Of a stretch of DNA of 64,000 nucleotides, positions 27,030 through 36,136 are shown one piece after another (position 1 is the stretch's first letter; every line of letters begins with the position of its first letter). The DNA comes from Nonomuraea rubra (GTDB lineage: Bacteria; Actinomycetota; Actinomycetes; Streptosporangiales; Streptosporangiaceae), in NCBI RefSeq assembly GCF_014207985.1, contig NZ_JACHMI010000001.1:975001-1039000 (forward strand). Direction: 5' to 3'. The position numbers were made by a program, and so were the translations under genes. The notes below the pieces were generated by a model that worked only from the letters and a program-made list of their open reading frames with translations, ran no database searches and was not told the DNA's origin.

Positions 27030-29273
27030 ATGGACGAAATGGTGTTGCGCGCTCAGCGGTTCATCAATTCGGTCTATGGAAGCGTTCCCGGTATCAACAA
27101 GGTAGCTGAGGACGGCATCACCGGGTGGTCGACGATGTACGCCCTGACCCGCTGCCTGCAACACCAGCTGGGCATCACCACGCTGTCCGACAACTTCGGA
27201 CCCACCACGATGGCGACTCTCACGGCGCAATGGCCGTCGATAAACCGCGGCACCGGCGCCCCGGCGAATCTGGTCCGCATCATCCAGTCCGGGCTGTACT
27301 GCAAGGGCTACGACGGCGGAGAAATCGATGGAATATACAATGATCGGGTCTCCGCCGGTGTCTCGAAACTGAAGGCGGACGCAGGCGTCGGTGGCCTGTT
27401 CGCCGGCGACGCCATGGTGCCCAAACTCTTCAAGGCACTCCTGACCATGGACGCTTATGTACCGGTGTCCGGCGGAGCCGGGGATGTCCGCGGCGTCCAG
27501 CAATGGCTGAACGGCCGCTACGCGCACCGGCCCAACTTCTTCATCATCCCGTGTGACGGACACTTCTCGCGCGATGTGCAGAAAGCGTTGCTCAAAGCGC
27601 TGCAGTACGAGTTCGGGACCCCCGAAGCGCAGGTGGACGGCGTCTTCGGCCCGATGACGCAGGCCGGTCTGCGAGCGAACGAGGTGGCCGTCGGGTCCGC
27701 AGGAGTGTTCGTCCAGCTCTTCACGGGCGCGATGATCTTCAATCGCAGGAACGGAGTGGCCTTCAGCAGTTCCTTCGGCTCGGAGTTGCAGACGCAGGTG
27801 CGTGACTTCCAGTCGTTCGTGAAACTCGCGACCACCGGCCGGGGAGATTATCAGACGTGGGCTTCGCTCGTGGTCAGCCATGGTGACACCACCCGGCGAG
27901 GAACAGCCTGTGACTGCGTGACGGAGATCACCACGGCCCGGGCGCAGGCTCTCAAGGCGGCCGGCTATGCGATCGTGGGCCGCTACCTCACGAACGTACC
28001 CAACACCTCGCTCAACAAGAAGATCCAGCCAGGAGAGCTCGCGGTCATCAGCGGCGGAGGCTTACGGGTCTTCCCCATCTACCAGACCTATGGTGGGTCG
28101 GTCACCTACTTCAACCCTGCGCAAGGTGCCGCCGACGCACTGGCCGCTCTTGACGCTGCCCGCGGCTACGGCTTCAAGCGGGGCACCAGGATCTACTTCG
28201 CTGTCGACTTCGACGCCCTGGACTCGGATGTCACGAGCAACATCATCCCTCACTTCCGCGCGATCAAAACGCGCTTCGGACAGTACGCCAGTGAATATCA
28301 AATCGGCATCTACGGGCCCAGGAACGTCTGTTCCCGCGTCGCACGGGAGGGCTTGACCACGGCCAGCTTCGTCTCCGACATGTCAAGTGGGTTCAGCGGC
28401 AATCTCGGCTTCCCCATGCCTGAGGACTGGGCCTTCGACCAGATCTCCACGATAACGGTGGGCAGCGGTGACGGCCGGATAGAGATCGACAACAACATCG
28501 CCTCGGGCCGGGACAGCGGGCAGAACACGTTCGACGCGGTCTCCGGCGGCCCGAAGCTGGACGTGGCGTTCGACGCCGCCAATCGAGGCGCCCTCATCGC
28601 CGACCTCGCTGCCTATCTCGAAGGCATCGGCTATCCGGAGAGGCCGTGGCAGCTCAGTAACGCCGACACCGTCGACAGACTGTTGAATCACGACGGGCTG
28701 TTCACCGGCCTGGCCCGGGCCTTCAGGATCCGCAAGGCACTCCTTCAGGCGCCGGCCTTCTTCGAGACGCGCATGTCCGGTCCCGATGATGCCTTGGCCG
28801 AGGCGGCGGTCACGAACTGGTACACCTACAAGATCGCCTATGAGGCCTGGGAGGAGGCCGGGAAGGTCGGCCCTGAACCCACGGTCCCCATTCCTGTTCA
28901 GGAGGACTCGAGCACGGGGATCGGGCAGATTCGAGCGGGCAGTGCGATCAGTGCGCGCAACTACTGCGCTCGTCAAGGAATAACGGAGGAAGCTGTTCTG
29001 GACGATTCGGACTGGCACGTGATGTGGGATGTGTGGAAAAAGCTCAAGAACGACAACGAGTACAACATCAGCACAATCCCGCTCCTGCATTTCTGGGGCG
29101 CGGCCGACATCGGTGTGGCCAGGCCTGGCCTGGCCGACAGTGATGATCTGACGCGCCGAGTCATCGCCCGCTACAACGGCACCGGCACCGAAGCCGACCA
29201 GTACGGGGTAGAAGTGCTCGGGATCTACCGGGTGTTCGAGAAGTACAATGCGCCCGCACGTAACCTGAGCTGA
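27030..29273 (+). CDS. Peptidoglycan-binding protein with DUF1906 glycoside-hydrolase-like domain
   Basis: 747 residues, no signal peptide. Two or three peptidoglycan-binding-like helical repeats fill about residues 1-270, with phrases such as VDGVFGPMTQAGL and IDGIYNDRVSAGV. A DUF1906 (Rv2525c-like TIM barrel) domain follows at about 300-500, including GYAIVGRYLTN, IYFAVDFDALDSDV and the late WAFDQIST and IEIDNNIA motifs. The last 220 residues are helical and unrecognised. The ATG at 27030 is chosen because GAGAAGGGG precedes it; the upstream frame is less GC-biased and lacks similarity. DUF1906 proteins are thought to act on cell-wall glycans. It leads a same-strand run with an M15 peptidase. 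Lack of a signal suggests release by lysis or an unusual exporter. Confidence 0.8.
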   Translation: MDEMVLRAQRFINSVYGSVPGINKVAEDGITGWSTMYALTRCLQHQLGITTLSDNFGPTTMATLTAQWPSINRGTGAPANLVRIIQSGLYCKGYDGGEIDGIYNDRVSAGVSKLKADAGVGGLFAGDAMVPKLFKALLTMDAYVPVSGGAGDVRGVQQWLNGRYAHRPNFFIIPCDGHFSRDVQKALLKALQYEFGTPEAQVDGVFGPMTQAGLRANEVAVGSAGVFVQLFTGAMIFNRRNGVAFSSSFGSELQTQVRDFQSFVKLATTGRGDYQTWASLVVSHGDTTRRGTACDCVTEITTARAQALKAAGYAIVGRYLTNVPNTSLNKKIQPGELAVISGGGLRVFPIYQTYGGSVTYFNPAQGAADALAALDAARGYGFKRGTRIYFAVDFDALDSDVTSNIIPHFRAIKTRFGQYASEYQIGIYGPRNVCSRVAREGLTTASFVSDMSSGFSGNLGFPMPEDWAFDQISTITVGSGDGRIEIDNNIASGRDSGQNTFDAVSGGPKLDVAFDAANRGALIADLAAYLEGIGYPERPWQLSNADTVDRLLNHDGLFTGLARAFRIRKALLQAPAFFETRMSGPDDALAEAAVTNWYTYKIAYEAWEEAGKVGPEPTVPIPVQEDSSTGIGQIRAGSAISARNYCARQGITEEAVLDDSDWHVMWDVWKKLKNDNEYNISTIPLLHFWGAADIGVARPGLADSDDLTRRVIARYNGTGTEADQYGVEVLGIYRVFEKYNAPARNLS

Positions 29274-29300
29274 CGACGGTCGTGGAACGGAGAAGCGCAG

Positions 29301-29645
29301 GTGCCTACGGATCGGAAATCGGCAGCGCGGCTTTCGTGGACTGCATTGGGTGTCGTCTACAACCTGCTGCTCGGCATTTTCGCCTATTTTCCGATCGACT
29401 TCACCTATGCGCTGCTGGTCGGACTTCCACCGACGAACAACCGTGACTCCTTCTCGTATTTCGTCGCCATGACCGTGGGATCGTGGCTTGTTCTCCTGGC
29501 CATGGCGATCCTTCCCAACATACCGATCGCAAGACGCTCCGTGGCGTCGATGAAGATCTACTTCGTCATCGCGACGATCCTGATTCTCGTGATCCCGGCG
29601 ATCCAGCTGATTCCGATCATCGCGATATCCAGCGCTCGGTGGTAG
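29301..29645 (+). CDS. Small membrane protein with three helices
   Basis: Not recognised. 114 residues with hydrophobic helices at about 13-40, 52-70 and 84-110; the loop between the first two contains PPTNNRDSF. The GTG start follows GGAG. Only 27 bases separate it from the DUF1906 gene and 22 from the M15 peptidase gene, so the three are likely co-transcribed. Size and helix number are holin-like, which would fit export of the signal-less wall protein upstream, but that is speculation. Confidence 0.6.
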   Translation: MPTDRKSAARLSWTALGVVYNLLLGIFAYFPIDFTYALLVGLPPTNNRDSFSYFVAMTVGSWLVLLAMAILPNIPIARRSVASMKIYFVIATILILVIPAIQLIPIIAISSARW

Positions 29646-29667
29646 CAGGCACACCCCGGAGGGCCGT

Positions 29668-30375
29668 GTGGAATTCCAGAATCAACTCGAGGGCACCTCG
29701 GCGTCAGCATTATCCCGGCGATTCTTCTTTCGCGGCGCCATCGGCGTGATAGGCGCGGCGTCGGCTTCCTGGGCAGTATCGAGTCCGGCGAGTGCGTCTG
29801 CGGCAGGCGCCGTGGCCACGGACTCGTCGCGGCGCTCGTCCGTCCGGTACAGCGCGAACGGGTGGCCCGTCCTCGTCGGCGAGAACCGCGCCGGCCGGAA
29901 GGTGGAGCAGGAAGAGGATCTGAGCTGGGCTCCCGCCTGGCTGATCAGCGGTAGCAGCGCGAACGTGACACTCCGGATCGGCGAGGTGGCGACGGTACTC
30001 CTCCACGTGGCCGCACGTTTCCACTACGAGATCGGCACGCTGGAGGACGGGGACGTGGTCGGGTACAGACCACTCGGTGACACGAGGCTGTCGGCCGCGG
30101 AGAGCAATCATTCTTCCGGGACTGCGATCGACATCAAACCCGGTTGGTATCCGTCAGGGTCGAGAGGCGGGTTCTTCCCGCAGGAACTGGCCGTGATCCG
30201 CGACATCCTGGACGAATGTGAGGGCGTGGTCCAGTGGGGCGGTGACGTCGATCGAGCTCCTGCGGAAGGGCACTTCGAGATCGGCGTTCCACCTGGCGAC
30301 ATCCGCTTGGTGAGGGTCGCAGAAAAGATTCAGGGTTGGAATCAGAAGCCAGGCGTGGGCGCGGGACGCAGATAG
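29668..30375 (+). CDS. Tat-exported M15-family D,D-peptidase-like protein
   Basis: 235 residues. A twin-arginine signal (SRRFFFRGAIG) and hydrophobic stretch end near residue 50. The M15 zinc site is visible: His and Asp in NHSSGTAIDI, and the final His in EGHFEIGVP, with catalytic Glu candidates between. This is the VanY/D,D-carboxypeptidase-like fold that trims peptidoglycan stems. The GTG start at 29668 follows GGAGGG. It ends a run of wall-directed genes in the AT-richer island. Metal-site spacing looks intact. Confidence 0.75.
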   Translation: MEFQNQLEGTSASALSRRFFFRGAIGVIGAASASWAVSSPASASAAGAVATDSSRRSSVRYSANGWPVLVGENRAGRKVEQEEDLSWAPAWLISGSSANVTLRIGEVATVLLHVAARFHYEIGTLEDGDVVGYRPLGDTRLSAAESNHSSGTAIDIKPGWYPSGSRGGFFPQELAVIRDILDECEGVVQWGGDVDRAPAEGHFEIGVPPGDIRLVRVAEKIQGWNQKPGVGAGRR

Positions 30376-30453
30376 CTGAAGGCCGGGGCTGGAGGATTCC
30401 GTCCGGCCCGCGCCCACCTCTCGGTGGTTCAACACGTTCGGGGTCAGAAAGGC

Positions 30454-31266
30454 ATGTCCTTGTTATCCGCACATGCAGAGGAATCGGTGGCCGGACCGGC
30501 GGGCACTCCACGCTTCAGGATCTTGGGACCGGTCGAGTACTGGAAGGGCGGTCGCTGGCACGGGATCACCTCACGCCACTGCCGCTCCGCCCTGGCCATT
30601 CTGCTTCTCGCTCGCGGCAGGATCGTGACGAGAGAGCAGTTCATCGACAGCATGTGGGACGACGAACCACCATCCACCGCGGCCGTCATCGTGCGCGGCG
30701 CCATCACGAAGCTTCGTCGCTGGCTCCCCGACGGCCATCGCAGGATCGCCACTCGAGACCCCGGCTATCAGCTGCAACTGGAAGAGAACGAACTGGATGC
30801 GGATCGCTTCCTCTCTCTGGTCGAGGCCGCTAGGAGGGCCCTGACCGAAGGAAATCCGCACCTGGCACGAGAACTGGCCGAACAAGCCATGGCGATGCGG
30901 CACGGCCCGGTGCTGGCCGACGTGTGCGCCGGCGATGCGTTGACCGCCGAATCGATCCACCTGGACGAATACGCCACCCTGGCTGAACAGGTGCGGACGC
31001 AGGCCATGCTGGGGTGCGGGCAGGCCCGCTGGTCCATCCCGGATTTGCGCAGAAACCTGGCTCTGTGCCCCATCGACGAGAAGTCGGCCGAGCTCCTGAT
31101 GAACGCCCTGATCGAGGTCGGCAAGCCGGCTGAGGCCCTGGTCGAGTTCGACCGCATCAGGAGCTGCCTCGCGCAGGACCTCGGTGTCGACCCCGGCCCC
31201 GACCTCCGCAACCTGCATACTCGCGTGCTCAACCACTATCTGAACGCTGCATCAACAGGCGAATAG
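30454..31266 (+). CDS. SARP-type regulator (OmpR-like wHTH plus BTAD)
   Basis: 270 residues. The N-terminal DNA-binding domain (about 20-105) has RFRILGPVEYWKGGRW, RGRIVTREQFIDSMWDDEPP and YQLQL, as in AfsR/DnrI-type proteins. The bacterial transcriptional activator domain (about 110-265) ends with PAEALVEFDRIRSCLAQDLGVDPGP split over the helix pair. There is no ATPase domain, so it is a short SARP. The ATG at 30454 is preceded by GAAAGG. SARPs usually activate secondary-metabolite clusters; here the neighbours are wall-directed and secreted proteins, which makes the target set unusual. Confidence 0.88.
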   Translation: MSLLSAHAEESVAGPAGTPRFRILGPVEYWKGGRWHGITSRHCRSALAILLLARGRIVTREQFIDSMWDDEPPSTAAVIVRGAITKLRRWLPDGHRRIATRDPGYQLQLEENELDADRFLSLVEAARRALTEGNPHLARELAEQAMAMRHGPVLADVCAGDALTAESIHLDEYATLAEQVRTQAMLGCGQARWSIPDLRRNLALCPIDEKSAELLMNALIEVGKPAEALVEFDRIRSCLAQDLGVDPGPDLRNLHTRVLNHYLNAASTGE

Positions 31267-31426
31267 CGCCGCGATTACCGAAAATTTACACCCCACCGGC
31301 ATCTTGGAACCAGAACAGAGTCCGGCCTTTAGTGGGGAGGTGCAGCTCGACGTTCCGGCATGAATTCCAGACGCAAGAGTCCTCCTTCCTCCAATGGCGG
31401 ATTCTGTCGAAGAGGAGGAGTAGTTC

Positions 31427-32413
31427 TTGCGTCTCCGTGCGCTCCAGCGAGCAGCGATGTTGTTCCTCATGGCGACGATATCGGCAGGTGCTTGCTCAGA
31501 CTCTGAACCCAATGTGGCGCCGGCCGAGGCGGCAAACCAGGGCTCGGCTGTTCCGGTTGTGCGGGAGGAGGCAGACCTCAGGCTGCCTCTCGATGATTAC
31601 GACCTCGACGCAGCAGGCCGCTCAACGGTCCAGACCGCTCGCTACGCCTTGATAGCCGAGTGCCTGGCGAGATTCGGCTTCGACATGCCTGAGCATGACA
31701 CCAGCCCGGCGAGGTATCCCGCCAACGCCGATTATCTCGGCTGGCTCGGAGCCCTCGACGTGAGCGTGAACGGTTACACCGGCACGGAGGATCAGGTGCT
31801 TCGCCATCGGCTTCCTGCCCGTGACGGCATCCGCGGATACCCCATACCGGCGGAGCAGGATGCCGTGCACATCGGCAGCGTAAGAACCTTCAAGGGGAAG
31901 CAGGTCCCGCCGGAGGGATGTGACGGCGAAGCGCAGCGAAAGCTCAACGGGCAGGCTCCCGGACCTGACGGAAAAGTACCTGCCAGGCCCCACATCTACA
32001 AGGACCTCTACGTCCTGATGGACGACGCGGCCGAGGCGGCTGTCTCGTCCGACGGATCACGTGTGGATCAGCGGATCGCCGAGTCGACAGCGCGCTGGAG
32101 CTCGTGCATGAAGGCGAAGGGTTTCGGCTACGGCCGGCCTTCGGATGCCGAGCACGACCCACGCTGGGCGGGGCGGCGGGAGGTCCCCGACGGAAAACAC
32201 CTTGCCCCGCCCACGAAGGAGGAACTGGAGACCGCGACAGCGGATGAGCAATGCCGGCTCCAGGTGAACTACAGCGGCGCAAGGAAGGCCGCGTGGTCGG
32301 AGGCGCAGCGGAACATCATCGCGGCGAGAACAGAGCAGCTGGAGCGCCTCCGGAATCTTCAGCAAACCCGATACCGCAACGCTCTGAAAGTACTGGGTGA
32401 GAACCCGTCCTAG
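31427..32413 (+). CDS. Putative lipoprotein of unknown function
   Basis: Not a recognised family. 328 residues. The TTG at 31427 is supported by a strong AGGAGGAG seven bases upstream. The N-terminus (MRLRALQRAAMLFLMATISAGAC) has a hydrophobic core and a lipobox-like AGAC, so Cys23 may be lipidated. The mature part has paired Cys (ECLARFGFDMP, EGCDGE, SSCMKAKGFGY, EQCRL), which could form disulfides. FGFDMP and CMKAKGFGY type motifs recur in actinobacterial secreted proteins of unknown role. It follows the SARP gene after a 160-base gap. Confidence 0.6.
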   Translation: MRLRALQRAAMLFLMATISAGACSDSEPNVAPAEAANQGSAVPVVREEADLRLPLDDYDLDAAGRSTVQTARYALIAECLARFGFDMPEHDTSPARYPANADYLGWLGALDVSVNGYTGTEDQVLRHRLPARDGIRGYPIPAEQDAVHIGSVRTFKGKQVPPEGCDGEAQRKLNGQAPGPDGKVPARPHIYKDLYVLMDDAAEAAVSSDGSRVDQRIAESTARWSSCMKAKGFGYGRPSDAEHDPRWAGRREVPDGKHLAPPTKEELETATADEQCRLQVNYSGARKAAWSEAQRNIIAARTEQLERLRNLQQTRYRNALKVLGENPS

Positions 32414-32449
32414 TCCGCCGAATACAGTTGCCACAAGAAAGGTGCACCC

Positions 32450-33175
32450 ATGAAGATCTCCCGCCCCCTGGCCAATGGACTCGCGGTGGTCTCCGTCGCC
32501 GCAACGGGGCTTTTGGGAATCGCCGTTCCAGGCGCTGCCAGCGCTGAGACCTCACGCCCGGAAGACCCCCAGTTCAGCAACAACGCCAGGCTCGTATCTC
32601 CGGAGCTGCGGAAGGCCGAGCAAGAAGTCCTCAACGCTCCGGCACCCGCGCCGCAGCCGATCGCGCCGGAAGACCTTCCACTGAACGACTCGGAGCGGCG
32701 AGCCGCTCGCAGCGACGTGAGCATTCAGGCGGCCGACGTCTGGTGCGGAAGCTGGCTCAGCAACCCTGGTGCGGTCACCCTGGAAGCCGTCACCCACTAC
32801 TACGCGGGAGAGTACTACTGGGATGCCCCCTCGCCGGAGGGCGCACAGCAGAATCTGACCTGGCGCCCGATCGCGGGAACCGTTTCGTCCAACTCCGTGC
32901 GGTACGGATGGTCGAAAATGTTCCCGGTCGACATGAACCGGATTTCCACGTTCCTGTTCGATGCGCAAATCACCACGGGCTGGTGGGACAACTCGGGTAA
33001 TCCCCACTTCTGCGGATGGGGCAGCAACCTGGCGCGGACCATCGTAGGCACCGATGCGGCCTACACGGCGGGGGTCAGGCAGTCCGAAGCGACCTACATC
33101 CGCGCTCACGGAAAGCCGAGCTACCCCGGGCAGGCCTGGGAGTACCTCCCCAGCAGCCAGAGAACAGCGTTCTAG
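32450..33175 (+). CDS. Secreted hypothetical protein
   Basis: Not recognised. 241 residues with a signal peptide (about 1-32, ending PGAASA) and a Pro/Ala-rich spacer to about 90. The mature domain is rich in Trp, Tyr and Asn (WCGSWLSNPG, GWWDNSGNPHFCGWGSN) and has two Cys, likely disulfide-bonded. The composition suggests a surface- or carbohydrate-facing beta domain. It is the last gene of the AT-richer island and is followed by a strong hairpin and a tRNA gene. Confidence 0.65.
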   Translation: MKISRPLANGLAVVSVAATGLLGIAVPGAASAETSRPEDPQFSNNARLVSPELRKAEQEVLNAPAPAPQPIAPEDLPLNDSERRAARSDVSIQAADVWCGSWLSNPGAVTLEAVTHYYAGEYYWDAPSPEGAQQNLTWRPIAGTVSSNSVRYGWSKMFPVDMNRISTFLFDAQITTGWWDNSGNPHFCGWGSNLARTIVGTDAAYTAGVRQSEATYIRAHGKPSYPGQAWEYLPSSQRTAF

Positions 33176-33193
33176 GCCGCGAGGCAACCGAAC

Positions 33194-33227
33194 GCCCGGG
33201 GTGCCAGAGCAGCTCCGCACCCCGGGC
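33194..33227. terminator. Strong hairpin between secreted-protein gene and tRNA-Pro
   Basis: Perfect 11-base arms GCCCGGGGTGC (33194-33204) and GCACCCCGGGC (33217-33227) with a 12-base loop. It lies between a + strand stop and the 3' end of a minus-strand tRNA, so it can terminate both. Confidence 0.7.
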
Positions 33228-33241
33228 GACCGGCCAGGACC

Positions 33242-33318
<77 letters not shown>

Positions 33319-33441
33319 GTCACGTCGGTCGCCCCCGGCTCTTGAAGGCGTTCCGATCGGCCACCACCCTACAGGAGGAGCCGGACTCGTCGCGTACGCT
33401 CCCCTGCGGCACGGGCGATCGGCGAAGGGGATGGTGGAACG

Positions 33442-33723
33442 ATGGAAGACCACGGTGAAGAGGTCGTCCTCTACTGGCGGCCGATGTGCACGTACTGCAT
33501 GAAACTTCGCTTCAGCCTGCTTTTCACCCGCCTCCGCCACCGCAAGGTCAACATCTGGAAGGACCCGGACGCGGCCGCGTTCGTGCGGTCGGTGGCGAAC
33601 GGCTTCGAGACCGTGCCGACCGTGACGGTGGCGGGCAGGCCGATGGTGAATCCGTCGCGACGCGAGCTCCTGGACGCCGTCAAGACGTACGCGCCGCACC
33701 TCCTGAAGGGGGCCGGCGAGTAA
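33442..33723 (+). CDS. Glutaredoxin-like protein (mycoredoxin type)
   Basis: 93 residues with a thioredoxin fold. The redox motif CTYC (about residues 16-19) is in [13 protein letters not shown], followed by a long basic helix; the cis-Pro is in [17 protein letters not shown]. Mycoredoxins use mycothiol instead of glutathione and reduce mixed disulfides in actinobacteria. The start at 33442 follows GGGGATGG. It is a single gene after the tRNA. CTYC rather than CPYC or CGYC is a mild variation. Confidence 0.85.
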   Translation: MEDHGEEVVLYWRPMCTYCMKLRFSLLFTRLRHRKVNIWKDPDAAAFVRSVANGFETVPTVTVAGRPMVNPSRRELLDAVKTYAPHLLKGAGE

Positions 33724-33960
33724 GGCGGCCAGGGCCCTGCTCCGTTCGGTTGACCCAGACGACGGAGGCCCCGGCCGCCATCACCCGGCGTGACATTGCC
33801 GCTACAGATGCTAGTGGAGCGGCTGGTCGAGAGGTGGCCTTTTGCTGGCCCAAAGCGGATCGGTCCTTGCCGGGTCGGAAATTTCGAGGTGGAGCGTAAC
33901 AACGGGAGGGCTCGGACCACTTCCTGGTGTCAGAAGCATCCCGAACGAAGGGGCTGGGCG

Positions 33961-34500
33961 GTGACGGATGATGCGCACCGGTTCACCGGCATGTACGACG
34001 AATGCCGGCAACGCGTGTGGGCCTACGTGGTCAGCCGCGCGGGCCGGCAGGTGGCGGACGAGGTGGTGAGCGAGACGTTCGCCATCGCCTGGCGGCGGCT
34101 GGACGACGTGCCCGAGCCGGCGCTGCCGTGGCTGCTCGGGGTCGCCAGGAACGTGCTGCGTGACAACGTGCGCGCGGAGCTGCGGCGGGAGGCGATGGCC
34201 GCCGAGCTGCGGGCCTGGACCGAGGGGGACGTGGCCGACCAGGTGACCGAGCGGATGGGGGTGCTGCGCGCGCTGGCCGCGTTGCAGGAGGACGACCGGG
34301 AGATCCTCGTCCTCGTCGCCTGGCACGGGCTGACCCCCAAGGAGGCCGCCAGGGTCATCGGCTGCTCGTCGGCGGCGTACCGCGTACGGCTGCATCGGGC
34401 GCGCAGGCGGCTCAAGCAGGCGATGGAGGCGGAGCCGGAAGGGCGTGTACCCGAGCGGTCCAGGCCGCACGTTCGGAACCTCAGCGAGGAGTGGTCATGA
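33961..34500 (+). CDS. ECF-type sigma-70 factor
   Basis: 179 residues. Region 2 (about 12-80) includes VVSETFAIAWRRLDDVP and LLGVARNVLRD; region 4 (about 105-160) includes LAALQEDDREILVLVAWHGL and SAAYRVRLHRARRRL. The GTG at 33961 is preceded by GAAGGGG, and upstream in-frame sequence is not sigma-like. The stop overlaps the ATG of a membrane protein (ATGA), the usual arrangement for an ECF factor with its regulator. Confidence 0.9.
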   Translation: MTDDAHRFTGMYDECRQRVWAYVVSRAGRQVADEVVSETFAIAWRRLDDVPEPALPWLLGVARNVLRDNVRAELRREAMAAELRAWTEGDVADQVTERMGVLRALAALQEDDREILVLVAWHGLTPKEAARVIGCSSAAYRVRLHRARRRLKQAMEAEPEGRVPERSRPHVRNLSEEWS

Positions 34501-35669
34501 ACCCCATCGACGAGCTTCGGGCCGCCAGGCCCGCGCACCTCGGCGACCGGCCGGTGGACGAGCAGACGAGGGCCGTGGAGCTGGGCCGCGCCATGGCGCG
34601 GCCCAGGCAGGGGCAGGTGAAGAGGCGGCGGAGCCGGCCCGTGTGGGGGCTGGGGCTGGCAGGGGCGGCCGCCGCCGCCGTGACGGCGGTGGCGGTGGTC
34701 ATGTCGGGGAGCGGCGCGGCACCCACGCCGCCGCGGGCGCCCGACGGCGGGCAGGTGGCGGCGAGCGCGGGGACGGACGCGCCCCGGGTGAGGCTGTCGG
34801 CGCGGGACGTGCTGCTCGCCGCGGCTGAGAAGGCCGACAGGCAGGCCGAGGGCAGCGGCGACTGGTGGCGGAGCGAGACGGTGAGCAGGCACCTGTACGC
34901 CGCGCGGACCGGCGGCTACCTGGTCATGGACCGGGCCCGCAGCGAAGGGTGGACGCCCCAGGGAGTCGGGGGCGACCAGTGGGCCCGCAGCCGGAAACTC
35001 GGGGCCGAGCCCGCCACCGAGGCGGACCGGGAGGCTTGGGAGCGGGCCGGGTCGCCGTCCGAGATCGAGGTCGTCGTCCCGGGCAAGGGCAGGGGAAAGG
35101 GGAAGTACGGGCCGATGGCGCTGTCCACGTCCGACGGGAAGGCCACGACCAGCCACACCCCGCTGGTGGACGGCGACAAGGTGTTCTGGCTCGGCAGGAA
35201 CGTGACCATGAAGGAGCTGCGCGGGCTGCCGAGCGACCCCGGCGAGCTGAAGAAGTGGCTGATGGCCTCGTACGCGGGGCACGGCACCGAGTCCACCGGC
35301 GAGAAGATGTCGGGGGACACGTGGCTGTTCAAGGTCAGCGTCGGGCTGATCATGGACATGCCGGTGACGCCGGAGGTGCGGGGGGCGGCGTTCCGCATGC
35401 TGGCCGGGCTCGACGACGTGAAGGTCACCCAGAACGTGACCGACGCCGAGGGGCGGCAGGGCACCGCCGTGTCGGTGGTGGAGCACTACGAGGCGGGCGG
35501 CGTCTCGGAGAACCGGCTGGTCTTCGACGAGGCGACCGGGCGGGCGCTGGCCAGCGAGTACGTGGTGGTGAAGCCGGGCGGGCTGCAGGCGGGCTTCGAG
35601 CCGGGCACTGTCTGGAGCTCCAACGCGCTGATCGAGGCCGGCTGGACGGACGACCGGCCCGCCTCCTGA
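34497..35669 (+). CDS. CU044_5270-type membrane protein, probable partner of the ECF sigma factor
   Basis: 390 residues. A cytoplasmic N-terminus (about 1-48) with MNPIDELRAARPAHL, one membrane helix (about 52-70) and a large external domain. The architecture is that of the CU044_5270 family, often encoded directly after ECF sigma genes. The cytoplasmic part may hold the sigma factor, but it lacks a visible zinc-type anti-sigma HxxxCxxC motif. The ATG overlaps the sigma stop, supporting a stoichiometric pair. The external ligand is unknown. Confidence 0.7.
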   Translation: MNPIDELRAARPAHLGDRPVDEQTRAVELGRAMARPRQGQVKRRRSRPVWGLGLAGAAAAAVTAVAVVMSGSGAAPTPPRAPDGGQVAASAGTDAPRVRLSARDVLLAAAEKADRQAEGSGDWWRSETVSRHLYAARTGGYLVMDRARSEGWTPQGVGGDQWARSRKLGAEPATEADREAWERAGSPSEIEVVVPGKGRGKGKYGPMALSTSDGKATTSHTPLVDGDKVFWLGRNVTMKELRGLPSDPGELKKWLMASYAGHGTESTGEKMSGDTWLFKVSVGLIMDMPVTPEVRGAAFRMLAGLDDVKVTQNVTDAEGRQGTAVSVVEHYEAGGVSENRLVFDEATGRALASEYVVVKPGGLQAGFEPGTVWSSNALIEAGWTDDRPAS

Positions 35670-35717
35670 CGCCGCCGGGGCCCGTCAGTCGCTCTGGCGG
35701 GCCTCGTGGTTGGCGCG

Positions 35718-36125
35718 TCAGCCGCTCTGGCGGGCCTCGTCGTTGGCGTTCGTACGGATCTGCTGGATGCGCTGCTTGGTCAGCCCGAGCAGCTCGCCGA
35801 TGTCGCCGTCGGACAGGCCCAGCTCGTGCATGTGCTTGACCCGCTTCTTCAGCGTCCGCGTGTAGTCCTCGGCGATCGCGGCCGCCTGGCGCTGGAGGGC
35901 GGCGAAGTCGTCGAGATCCTGCTCGGACAGGCCGGGCAGCGTGTAGTGGAAGACCGGCGACGGCGGCCGGTCCCGGTCGCCGAACAGGAACGGGAGACCC
36001 TCGGCCACGTCCGCGTGCAGCTCCCTGAGCGTGCGCGCGGACATGCCGCCGGCCACGCCGTCCACCTGGGCCAGCCAGAGGTTGCCGGCCATGGTGACGT
36101 GGACGTCGACGCGGTCTGCGGTCAT
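35718..36125 (-). CDS. HicB-like protein with C-terminal HTH
   Basis: 135 residues. The N-terminal half (about 1-55) reads VDVHVTMAGNLWLAQVDGV and RTLRELHADVAEGL, the beta-beta-beta-alpha pattern of HicB-type antitoxins. The C-terminal helices LSDGDIGELLGLTKQRIQQI form a region-4-like HTH. The ATG at 36125 lies 11 bases after the stop of a small upstream gene, so the two are one operon. HicB proteins neutralise HicA mRNA interferases, but the partner here does not show the HicA signature. Confidence 0.6.
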   Translation of the reverse strand: MTADRVDVHVTMAGNLWLAQVDGVAGGMSARTLRELHADVAEGLPFLFGDRDRPPSPVFHYTLPGLSEQDLDDFAALQRQAAAIAEDYTRTLKKRVKHMHELGLSDGDIGELLGLTKQRIQQIRTNANDEARQSG

Positions 36126-36136
36126 GGGTACTCCAG

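Noticed and set aside
33724..33960. ECF-type autoregulated promoter (GGAAAT with CGTAAC) upstream of the sigma gene
   Set aside because: The spacing between the two elements is about 13 bases, shorter than the usual 16-17, so the match may be chance. Otherwise nothing recognisable is seen in this gap.
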